Below, piece by piece: positions 10,101-22,100 of a DNA stretch of 64,000 bases; the first letter of the stretch is position 1, and each line of letters starts with the position of its first letter. A program made the position numbers and the translations under genes. This DNA comes from Longimicrobiales bacterium. Lineage in GTDB: Bacteria; Gemmatimonadota; Gemmatimonadetes; Longimicrobiales; Gaopeijiaceae. The stretch is from the NCBI GenBank assembly GCA_958296005.1, contig CATQHQ010000002.1, positions 434,001 through 498,000 of the forward strand, in the 5' to 3' direction. The notes below the pieces were generated by a model. The model was not told the origin of the DNA, did not search any database, and worked only from the letters and a program-made list of their open reading frames with translations.

Positions 10101-13100
10101 GCCGAACGTCAGGCTGGCCGTGCCCGTCCCCGAAGCATAGTCCGCTTGGCGCGTCGCCGAGCCGATCCCCAGTGCCAGCTGCGGCGTGCCCGTCACCACC
10201 ACCGCCCGGTCGAACGTCACCCGCACCTCGATCCGCTCGGCCAGCCCGTACGTGTCGCCGCTCGCCGGCAGGCTCGAAAACGACACGTCGTCAACTGAGG
10301 CCGCCGCAATCGAGCCGTCCACTCTGTGGCTGGAGCTGTTGGTGATCGCGTTCGTGCCCAGCCCCAGGCTTGCCGCCACCGTCGCGTCGCGAGTGTCGTT
10401 GATCGCGCCGGTGTTCAGCGTCAGCGCACTCGCCGCGACGCTGAGCCCGTCGCTGTCGCTGTCGGCCGCCACCACAGTGTACCGGAACGTCAGGCTGGCC
10501 GTACCCGTACCCGAGGCGTAGTCCGCCTGCCGCGTCTCCGTGCCGATCCCCAGCGCCAACTGCGGCGTGCCCGTCACCGTCACCGGACGGTTGAACGTCA
10601 CCGCCACCTCGATCTGCTCGCCCCGCACATACGTGTTGCCGCTCGCCGGAGTGCTCGCGATCGCCGCTGCGCTTACCGCCGCGGCCGTCAACGTCCCGCC
10701 CGCCACCTTGTGGCTGGAGCTGTTGGCGATCGCGTTCGCGCCTAGACCCAGCAGCGCGTCCAGCGTCCCGCCGGCCACATCGATCGACCCGCTGTTCAGC
10801 GACAGCGCGTTTGCCCCGATGCTAAGCCCGTCGTTGTCCGCGTCCGCCTGCACCACCGTGTACGCGAAGACCAGCGACGCCGTGCCCGTGCCCGAGGCGT
10901 AGGACGCCTGGCGAGTCGCCGAGCCGATCCCCAGCGCCAGCTGCGGTGCGCCACCCACGTCTACCGCCTTGTTGAACGTCACCGTGACTTTGATCCGATC
11001 GCCACGCTCGAACGTGTCGCCCACGACCGGCGAGCCGATCGCCACGCCCGTCACCCCTGGCGGCCCCTGGGCACCGTCCACCCTGTGATTCCCGTCGTTG
11101 GCGATCGCGTTCGTGCCCAGTCCGAGGCTCGCCGCCGTCGTCCCGTCGCGCGCGTCGTTGATCGTTCCGCTGTTCAGCCCCAGCGCGTTCGCCCCGACGC
11201 TGAGCCCGTCGCCATCGCTGTCGGCCGTCTGCACCGTGTAGTGGAACGTCAGGGTCGTCGCCGTGCTTGAGGCGTAGGCAGCTTGGCGGGTCGCCGAGCC
11301 GATCCGCAGCGCCAGCTGCAGCGTGCCCGTCACCGTCACCGCCCGGTTGAACGTCAGCTGCACCTCGATCTGCTCGCTCAGACCGTACGTGCTACCGCTT
11401 GCGGGGCTGCTCGTAATCGCCGCGCCGCTTACCGCCGCCGCCGTGAACGTCCCGCCCGCCACCTTGTGGCCAGAGCTGTTCTCGATCGCGTTCGCGCCCA
11501 GACCCAGCAGCGCGTCCAACGCCCCGCCCGCGACATCGATCCTGCCGCTGTTCAGCGACAGCGCGTTCGCCCCGATGCTGAGCCCGTCGTTGTCCGTATC
11601 CGCCTGCACCACCGTGTACTCGAAGACCAGCGACGCCGTGCCCGTGCCCGAGGCGTAGGACGCCTGCCGCGTCTGCGCGCCGATCCCGAGCGCCAGCTGC
11701 GGCGTGCCGCCCACATCCACCGCCTTGTTGAACGTCACCGTGACCTCGATCGTATCACCCCGCTCGAACGTGCTGCCCACGACCGGCGAGCCGATCGCCA
11801 CGCCCGTCACCCCCGGCGGCCCCTGGGCGCCGTCCACCATGTGGTCCCCGTCGTTGGTGATCGCGTTCGTGCCCAGCCCCAGGCTCGCCGCCGTCGCCGC
11901 GTCGCGCGCGTCGTTGATGGCACCGCTGTTCAGCGTCAGCGCGGTCGCCCCGACGCTGATCCCGTCCGTGTCGCTGTCGGATGCCTGCACCGTGTAGCGG
12001 AAGACCAGGACCGTCGCCGTGCTCGGGCTCGACGCGTAGGAAGCCTGGCGGGTCGCTGAGCCGACTCCTAGCGCCAGCTGCGGCGGGCCCGTCACCGTCA
12101 CCGGGCGGTTGAACGTCAGCTGCACCTCGATCTGCTCGCCCAGACCGTACGTGCTGCCGCTCGAAGGACTGCTCGCTATCGCCGCGTCGCTTACCGCCGA
12201 CGCCGTGAACGTCCCCCCCGCCACCTTGTGGCTGGAGCTGTTCTCGACCGCGTTCGCGCCCAGACCCAGCAACGCGTCCAACGCCCCGCCCGCCACATCG
12301 ATCCTGCCGCTGTTCAGCGACAGCGCGTTCGCCGCGATGCTGAGCCCGTCGTTGTCCGCGTCGCCCGAGGCGACCATGTACTGGAACACCAGCGACGCCG
12401 TGCCCGTCCCCGAGGCGTAGGACGCCTGCCGCGTCTGCGCGCCGATCCCCAGCGCCAGCTGCGGCGTGCCGCCCACGTCCACCGCCTTGTTGAACGTCAC
12501 CGTCACCTCGATCGTCTCGCCCCGCTCGTAGATGTCGCCCACGACCGGCGAGTTCAGCGCCACGCTCGTCACCCCCGGCGGCCCCTGGGCGCCGTCCACC
12601 TTGTGGTCCCCGTCGTTGGTGATCGCGTTCGTGCCCAGCCCCAGGCTCGCCGCCGTCGCCGCGTCCCGCGCGTCGTTGATCGACCCGCTGTTCAGCGTCA
12701 GCGCGGTCGCCGCGATGCTGATCCCGTCCGTGTCGCTGTCGGATGCCTGCACCGTGTACCGGAAGGTCAGGCTCGTCGCCGTGCTCGAGCCGGAGGCGTA
12801 GTCCGCTTGGCGCGTCTCCGAACCGATCCCCAGCGCCAGCTGCGGCGGGCCGCTCACCGTCACGGGCCGCGTGAACGTCACCGCCACCTCGATGGTCTCG
12901 CTCAGACCGTACGTGCTGCCGCTCGCCGGGCTGCTCGCTACCGCTACGCCGCTCACCGCCGCCGCCGTCAACGTCCCGCCCGCCACCTTGTGGCTGGAGC
13001 TGTTCTCGACCGCGTTCGCGCCCAGACCCAGCAGTGCGTCCAACGCCCCGCCCGCCACATCGATCCTGCCGCTGTTCAGCCCCAGCGCGTTCGCCGCGAT

Positions 13101-16100
13101 GCTGAGCCCGTCGTTGTCCGTATCCGCCTGCACCACCGTGTACTCGAAAACCAGCGACGCCGTGCCCGTGCCCGAGGCGTAGGACGCCTGCCGCGTCTGC
13201 GCGCCGATCCCCAGCGCCAGCTGCGGCGTGCCGCCCACGTCCACCGCCTTGTTGAACGTCACCGTCACCTCGATCGTCTCGCCCCGCTCGAACGTGTCGC
13301 CCACCGCCGGCGAGTTGAGCGCCACGCCCGTCACTCCCGGCGGCCCCTGGGCGCCGTCCACCCTGTGGTCCCCGTCGTTCGTGATCGCGTTCGTACCCAG
13401 CCCCAGGCTCGCCGCCGTCGCCGCGTCGCGCGTGTCGTTGATCGTCCCGGTATTCAGCGTCAGCGCGTTCGCCGCGACGCTGAGCCCGTCCGTGTCGCTG
13501 TCCGCCGCCTGCACCGTATAACGGAAGACCAGGACCGTCGCCGTGCTCGGGCTCGAGGCGTAGATCGCTTGGCGCGTCTCCGAGCCGATCCCCAGCGCCA
13601 GCTGCGGCGGGCCCGTCACCGTCACCGGGCGGTTGAACGTCAGCTGCACCTCGATCTGCTCGCTCAGACCGTACGTGCTGCCGCTCGCCGGGCTGCTCGT
13701 AATCGCCGCGCCGCTCACCGCCGCCGCCGTCAACGTCCCGCCCGCCACCTTGTGGCTGGAGCTGTTCTCGATCGCGTTCGCGCCCAGACCCAGCAGTGCA
13801 TCCAGCATCCCGCCCGCGACATCGATCCTGCCGCTGTTCAGCCCCAGCGCGTCCGCCGCGATGCTGAGCCCGTCGTTGTCCGTATCCGCCTGCACCACCG
13901 TGTACTCGAAGACCAGCGACGCCGTGCCCGTGCCCGAGGCGTAGGACGCCTGCCGCGTCTGCGCGCCGATCCCCAGCGCCAGCTGCGGCGTGCCGCCCAC
14001 GTCCACCGCCTTGTTGAACGTCACCGTCACCTCGATCGTCTCGCCCCGCTCGTAGATGTCGCCCACGACCGGCGAGTTCAGCGCCACGCTCGTCACCCCC
14101 GGTGGCCCCTGGGTGCCGTCCACCCTGTGGTCCCCGTCGTTGGTGATCGCGTTCGTACCCAGCCCCAGGCTCGCCGCCGTCGCCGCGTCCCGTGCGTCGT
14201 TGATCGACCCGCTGTTCAGCGTCAGCGCGGTCGCCGCGATGCTGAGCCCGTCCGTGTCGCTGTCGGATGCCTGCACCGTGTACCGGAAGGTCAGGCTCGT
14301 CGCCGTGCTCGAGCCGGAGGCGTAGTCCGCTTGGCGCGTCTCCGAGCCGATCCCCAACGCCAGCTGCGGCGGGCCGCTCACAGTCACGGGCCGCGTGAAC
14401 GTCACCGCCACCTCGATGGTCTCGCTCAGACCGTACGTGCTGCCGCTCGCCGGGCTGCTCGCTATCGTTGCGCCGCTCACCGCCGCCGCCGTCAACGTCC
14501 CGCCCGCCACCTTGTGGCTGGAGCTGTTCTCGATCGCGTTCGCGCCCAGACCCAGCAGTGCGTCCAACGCCCCGCCCGCGACATCGATCCTGCCGCTGTT
14601 CAGCGACAGCGCGCTCGCCGCGATGCTGAGCCCGTCGTTGTCCGTATCCGCCTGCACCACCGTGTACTCGAAGACCAGCGACGCCGTGCCCGTGCCCGAG
14701 GCGTAGGACGCCTGCCGCGTCGCCGCGCCGATCCCCAGCGCCAGCTGCGGCGTGCCGCCCACGTCCACCGCCTTGTTGAACGTCACCGTGACCTCGATCG
14801 TCTCGCCCCGCTCGTAGATGTCGCCCACGACCGGCGAGTTCAGCGCCACGCCCGTCACCCCCGGCGGCCCCTGGGTGCCGTCCACCCTGTGGTCCCCGTC
14901 GTTGGTGATCGCGTTCGTACCCAGCCCCAGGCTCGCCGCCGTCGTCCCGTCGCGCGCGTCGTTGATCGACCCGCTGTTCAGCCCCAAAGCGGTCGCCGCG
15001 ACGCTGAGCCCGTCCGTGTCGCTGTCCGCCGCCTGGACCGTATAGCGGAAGACCAGGACCGTCGCCGTGCTCGGGCTCGAGGCGTAGATCGCTTGGCGAG
15101 TCTCCGTGCCGATCCCCAGCGCCAGCTGCGGCGGGCCCGTCACCGTCACCGGGCGGTTGAACGTCAGTTGCACCTCGATCTGCTCGCCCAGCCCGTACGT
15201 GCTGCCGCTCGAAGGGCTGCTTGCTACCGCCGCGTCGCTCACCGCCGCCGCCGTGAACGTCCCGCCCGCCACCTTGTGGCCGGAGCTGTTCTCGACCGCG
15301 TTCGCGCCCAGCCCCAGCAGCGCATCGGTGGTCCCGCTTGCCACATCGATCCTACCGCTGTTCAGCGACAGCGCGCTCGCCGCGATGCTGAGCCCGTCGT
15401 TGTCCGTATCCGCCTGCACCACCGTGTACTCGAAGACCAGCGACGCCGTGCCCGTGCCCGAGGCGTAGGACGCCTGCCGCGTCGCCGCGCCGATCCCCAG
15501 CGCCAGCTGCGGCGTGCCGCCCACGTCCACCGCCTTGTTGAACGTCACCGTGACCTCGATCGTCTCGCCCCGCTCGTAGATGTCGCCCACGACCGGCGAG
15601 TTCAGCGCCACGCCCGTCACCCCCGGCGGCCCCTGGGTGCCGTCCACCCTGTGGTCCCCGTCGTTGGTGATCGCGTTCGTACCCAGCCCCAGGCTCGCCG
15701 CCGTCGTCCCGTCGCGCGCGTCGTTGATCGACCCGCTGTTCAGCCCCAAAGCGGTCGCCGCGACGCTGAGCCCGTCCGTGTCGCTGTCCGCCGCCTGGAC
15801 CGTATAGCGGAAGACCAGGACCGTCGCCGTGCTCGGGCTCGAGGCGTAGATCGCTTGGCGCATCTCCGAGCCGACCCCCAGCGCCAGCTGCGGCGGGCCC
15901 GTCACCGTCACCGGGCGGTTGAACGTCAGCTGCACCTCGATCTGCTCGCCCAGCCCGTACGTGCTGCCGCTCGAAGGAGTGCTCGTTACCGCCGCGCCGC
16001 TCACCGCCGCCGCCGTGAACGTCCCGCCCGCCACCTTGTGGCCGGAACTGTTCTCAATGGCGTTCGCGCCCAGGCCCAGCAGCGCATCGGTCGTCCCGCC

Positions 16101-19100
16101 CGCCACATCAATCCTGCCGCTGTTCAGCTCCAGCGCGTTCGCCGCGATGCTGATCCCGTCGTTGTCCGTGTCGCCCGAGGCGACCGTGTACTCGAAGACC
16201 AGCGACGCCGTGCCCGTGCCCGAGGCGTAGGACGCCCGCGGCGTCCCCATCCCGATCGTCAGCCCCACGCGCGGCGTACCGCCCACGTCCACCGCCTTGT
16301 TGAACGTCACCGTCACCTTGATCGTCTCGCCCCGCTCGAACGTGTCGCCCACGACCGGCGAGTTGAGCGCCACGCCCGTCACCCCCGGTGGCCCCTGGCT
16401 ACCGTCCACCTGGTGATCCCCGTCGTTGGTGATCGCGTGCGTGCCCAGCCCCAGGCTCGCCGCCGTCGTCCCGTCGCGAGCATCGTTGATCGACCCGCTG
16501 TTCAGCCCCAGTGCGGTCGCCGCGACGCTGATCCCGTCGCCGTCGCCGTCCGCCGCCTGCACCGTGTACTGGAACGGCAGCCAATGCGTGCTCGGGCCCG
16601 CGTAGTAGTCCGCTTGGCGCGTCTCCGTGCCGATCCCCAGCGACAGCTGCGGCGTGCCCGTCACCGTCACCGGGCGGTTGAACCTCACCTGCACATCGAT
16701 CCGCTCGCCCAGACCGTACGTGCTGCCGCTCGCCGGAGCGCTCGCTATCACCACGCGCGTCACCACCGGCGCAGTCAACGTCCCGCCCGCCACCTTGTGG
16801 CTGGAGCTGTTGGTGATCGCGTTCGCACCCAGTCCCAGCAGTGCGTCCAGCATCCCGCCCGCCACATCGATCCTGCCGCTGTTCAGCCCCAGTGCGTCCG
16901 CCCCGATGCTGAGCCCGTCGTTGTCCGTATCCGCCTGCACCACCGTGTACTCGAAGACCAGCGACGCCGTGCCCGTGCCCGAGGCGTAGGACGCCTGCCG
17001 CGTCGCCCCGCCGATCCCCAGCGCCAGCTGCGGCGTGCCGCCCACGTCCACCGCCTTGTTGAACGTCACCGTCACCTGGATCGTCTCGCCCCGCTCGAAC
17101 GTGTCGCCCACGACCGGCGAGCCGATCGCCACGCCCGTCACGCCCGGCGGTCCCTGGCTGCCGTCCACCATGTGGTCCCCGGCGTTGGTGATCGCGTTCG
17201 TACCCAGCCCCAGGCTCGCCGCCGTCGCCGCTTCCCGCGCGTCGTTGATCGCGCCGCTGTTCAGCCCCAGCGCGGTCGCCGCGACGCTGATCCCGTCCGT
17301 GTCGCTGTCGGATGCCTGCACCGTGTACCGGAAGGTCAGGATCGTCGCCGTGCTCGAGCCGGAGGCGTAGTCCGCTTGGCGCGTCTCCGAGCCGATTCCC
17401 AGCGCCAGCTGCGGCGGGCCCGTCACCGTCACCGGGCGGTTGAACGTCAGCTGCACCTCGATGGTCTCGCTCAGCCCGTACGTGCTGCCGCTCGCCGGAG
17501 TGCTCGCTATCGCCGCACCGCTTACCGCCGCCGCCGTCAACGTCCCGCCCGCCACCTTGTGGCTCCCGCTGTTCTCGATCGCGTTCGCGCCCAGACCCAG
17601 CAGCGCGTCCAACGCCCCGCCCGCCACATCGATCGACCCGCTGTTCAGCCCCAGCGCGTTCGCCGCGATGCTGAGCCCGTCGTTGTCCGCGTCGCCCGAG
17701 GCAACCGTGTACTGGAACACAAGCGACGCCGTGCCCGTGCCCGAGGCGTACTCCGCCTGCCGCGTCGACGCGCCGATCCCCAGCGCGAGCTGCGGCGTGC
17801 CGCCCACGTCCACCGCCTTGTTGAACGTCACCGTCACCTCGATCCGCTCGCCCCGCTCGTAGATGTCGCCCACGACCGGCGAGTTCAGTGCCACGCCCGT
17901 CACCCCCGGCGGCCCCTGGCTGCCGTCCACCTTGTGGTCCCCGTCGTTGGTGATCGCGTTCGTCCCCAGCCCCAGGCTCGCCGCCGTCGCCGCGTTGCGA
18001 GCGTCGTTGATCGACCCGCTGTTCAGCCCTAGCGCGTTCGCCCCGACGCTGATCCCGTCCGTGTCGCTGTCGGATGCCTGCACCGCGTAGCGGAACGTCA
18101 AGCTGTCCGTACCCGAACCGGAGGCGTACGAAGCCTGCCGCGTCTCCGTGCCGACCGCCAGCGCCAGCTGCGGCGGGCCGCTCACGGTCACGGGCCGCGT
18201 GAACGTCACCGCCACCTCGATGGTCTCGCCCAGCCCGTACGTGCTGCCGCTAGAAGGAGCGCTCGCTATCGCCGCGCCGCTCACCGCCGACGCCGTCAAC
18301 GTTCCGCCCGCCACCTTGTGGCTGGAGCTGTTCTCGATCGCGTTCGCGCCCAGGCCCAGAAGCGCGTCCAACGCCCCGCCCGCCACGTCGATCGACCCGC
18401 TGTTCAGCGACAGCGCGTTCGCCGCGATGCTGAGCCCGTCGTTGTCCGTATCCGCCGCCGCCACCGTGTACTGGAACACTAGCGACGCCGTGCCCGTGCC
18501 CGAGGCGTAGGACGCCTGCCGCGTCGCCCCGCCGATCCCCAGCGCCAGCTGCGGCGTGCCGCCCACGTCCACCGCCTTGTTGAACGTCACCGTGACCTCG
18601 ATCCGCTCGCCCCGCTCGTAGATGTCGCCCACGACCGGCGAGTTCAGCGCCACGCCCGTCACCCCCGGCGGCCCCTGGGTGCCGTCCACCCTGTGGTCCC
18701 CGTCGTCGGTGATCGCGTTCGCGCCCAGCCCAAGGCTCGCCGTAGCCGTAGCGTCGCGCGCGTCGTTGATCGACCCGCTGTTCAGCGTCAGCGCGGTTGC
18801 CCCGACGCTGATCCCGTCGCTGTCGCTGTCCGCCGTCACCACGGTGTAGCGGAACGTCAGGCTGTCCGTACCCGAACCGGAGGCGTAGGACGCCTGCCGC
18901 GTCTCCGAGCCGATCCCCAGCGCCAGCTGCGGCGGGCCGCTCACCGTCACGGGCCGCGTGAACGTGACCGCCACCTCGATGGTCTCGCTCAGCCCGTAGG
19001 TGCTGCCGCTCGCCGGAGTGCTCGCTACCGCCGCGCCGCTTACCGCCGCCGCCGTCAACGTCCCGCCCGCCACCTTGTGGCTGGAGCTGTTGTCGATCGC

Positions 19101-22100
19101 GTTCGCGCCCAGACCCAGCAGTGCGTCCAACGCCCCGCCCGCCACATCGATCCTGCCGTTGTTCAGCCCCAGCGCGTTCGCCGCGATGCTGAGCCCGTCG
19201 TTGTCCGCGTCGCCCGAGGCGACCGTGTACCGGAACACAAGCGACGCCGTGCCCGTCCCCGAGACGTAGGACGCCTGCTGCGTCGACGCGCCGATCCCCA
19301 GCGCCAGCTGCGGCGTGCCGCCCACGTCCACCGCCTTGTTGAACGTCACCGTGACCTCGATCCGCTCGCCCCGCTCGTAGATGTCTCCCACGACCGGCGA
19401 GTTCAGCGCCACGCCCGTCACCCCCGGCGGCCCCTGGGCGCCGTCCACCTTGTGATCCCCGTCGTTGGTGATCGCGTTCGCGCCCAGCCCCAGGCTCGCC
19501 GCAGCCGCCGCGTCCCGTGCGTCGTTGATCGACCCGCTGTTCAGCCCCAGCGCACTCGCCGCGACGCTGATCCCGTCCGTGTCGCTGTCGGATGCCTGCA
19601 CCGCGTAGCGGAACGTCAGGCTGTCCGTCCCCGAACCGGAGGCGTAGGACGCCTGCCGCGTCTCCGAGCCGACCCCCAGCGCCAGCTGCGGCGGGCCGCT
19701 CACCGTCACGGGCCGCGTGAACGTCACCGCCACCTCGATGGTCTCGCCCAGCCCGTACGTGCTGCCGCTCGAAGGAGTACTCGCTATCGCCGCGCCGCTC
19801 ACCGCCGACGCCGTGAACGTCCCGCCCGCCACCTTGTGGCTCCCGCTGTTCTCGATCGCGTTCGCGCCCAGACCCAGCAGTGCGTCCAGCATCCCGCCCG
19901 CCACATCGATCGACCCGCTGTTCAGCCCCAGCGCGTTCGCCGCGATGCTGAGCCCGTCGTTGTCCGTGTCCGCCTGCACCACCGTGTAGCGGAACACCAG
20001 CGACGCCGTGCCCGTGCCCGAGACGTAGGACGCCTGCCGCGTCTGCGAGCCGATCCCCAGCGCCAGCTGCGGCGTGCCGCCCACGTCCACCGCCTTGTTG
20101 AACGTCACCATGACCTCGATCCGCTCGCCCCGCTCGAACGTGTCGCCCACGACCGGCGAGTTCAGCGCCACGCCCGTCACCCCCGGCGGCCCCTGGGTGC
20201 CGTCCACCCTGTGGTCCCCGTCGTCGGTGATCGCGTTCGCGCCCAGCCCCAGGCTCGCCGTAGCCGTAGCGTCGCGCGCGTCGTTGATCGACCCGCTGTT
20301 CAGCGTCAGCGCGGTCGCCCCGACGCTGATCCCGTCGCTGTCGCTGTCCGCCGTCACCACGGTGTAGCGGAACGTCAGGCTGTCCGTACCCGAACCGGAG
20401 GCGTAGGAAGCTTGCCGCGTCTCCGAGCCGATCCCCAGCGCCAGCTGCGGCGGGCCGCTCACCGTCACGGGCCGCGTGAACGTCACCGCCACCTCGATGG
20501 TCTCGCTCAGCCCGTACGTGCTGCCGCTCGCCGGAGTGCTCGCTACCGCCGCGCCGCTTACCGCCGCCGCCGTCAACGTCCCGCCCGCCACCTTGTGGCT
20601 CCCGCTGTTCTCGACCGCGTTCGCGCCCAGACCCAGCAGTGCGTCCAGCATCCCGCCCGCCACATCGATCGACCCGCTGTTCAGCGACAGCGCGTCCGCC
20701 CCGATGCTGAGCCCGTCGTTGTCCGTATCCGCCTGCACCACCGTGTACTCGAAGACCAGCGACGCCGTGCCCGTGCCCGAGGCGTAGGACGCCTGCCGCG
20801 TCTGCGCGCCGATCCCGAGTGCCAGCTGCGGCGTGCCGCCCACATCCACCGCCTTGTTGAACGTCACCGTCACCTCGATCGTCTCGCCCCGCTCGTAGAT
20901 GTCTCCCACGACCGGCGAGTTCAGCGCCACGCCCGTCACCCCCGGCGGCCCCTGGGTGCCGTCCACCTTGTGATCCCCGTCGTTGGTGATCGCGTTCGCG
21001 CCCAGCCCCAGGCTCGCCGCAGCCGCCGCGTCCCGTGCGTCGTTGATCGACCCGCTGTTCAGCCCCAGCGCGGTCGCCCCGACGCTGATCCCGTCCGTGT
21101 CGCTGTCGGATGCCTGCACCGCGTAGCGGAATGTCAGGCTGTCCGTCCCCGAACCGGAGGCGTAGGACGCCTGCCGCGTCTCCGTGCCGACCCCCAGCGC
21201 CAGCTGCGGCGGGCCGCTCACCGTCACGGGCCGCGTGAACGTCACCGCCACCTCGATGGTCTCGCCCAGACCGTACGTGCTGCTGCTCGAAGGAGTGCTC
21301 GCTATCGCCGCGCCGCTCACCGCCGACGCCGTCAACGTCCCGCCCGCCACCTTGTGGCTGGAGCTGTTGTCGATCGCGTTCGTGCCCAGACCCAGCAGCG
21401 CGTCCAACGTCCCGCCCGCCACATCGATCGACCCGCTGTTCAGCCCCAGCGCGTCCGCCCCGATGCTGAGTCCGTCGTTGTCCGTATCCGCCGTCGCCAC
21501 CGTGTAGCGGAACACCAGCGACGCCGTGCCCGTGCCCGAGACGTACGACGCCTGCCGCGTCTGCGCGCCGATCCCGAGCGCCAGCTGCGGTGTGCCGCCC
21601 ACGTCCACCGCCTTGTTGAACGTCACCGTGACCTCGATCCGCTCGCCCCGCTCGTAGATGTCGCTCACGACCGGTGAGTTCAGCGCCACGCCCGTCACCC
21701 CCGGCGGCCCCTGGGTGCCGTCCACCATGTGGTCCCCGTCGTTGGTGATCGCGTTCGTCCCCAGCCCCAGGCTCGCCGCAACCGCCGCGTCGCGCGCATC
21801 GTTGATCATCCCGCTGTTCAGCCCCAGCGCGGTCGCCGCGACGCTGATCCCGTCGCTGTCGCTGTCGGATGCCTGCACCGTGTACCGGAAGACCAAGACC
21901 GTCGCCGTGCTCGGGCTCGAGGCGTAGGAAGCCTGGCTGGTCGCCGATCCGATCCCCAGCGCCAGCTGCGGCGGGCCCGTCACCGTCACCGGGCGGTTGA
22001 ACGTCAGCTGCACCTCGATCTGCTCGCTCAGACCGTACGTGCTGCCGGTCGCCGGGCTGCTCGTAATCGCCGCGCCGCTTACCGCCGCCGCCGTCAACGT

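Noticed and set aside
12228-18032. 1,934-aa plus-strand ORF (and similar 6510-10298, 18693-21677, 27777-31031) antisense to the giant gene
   Set aside because: Arg/His/Val-rich translation with no fold signature; it repeats with the 762-bp period and is a by-product of GC-rich repetitive coding on the other strand.
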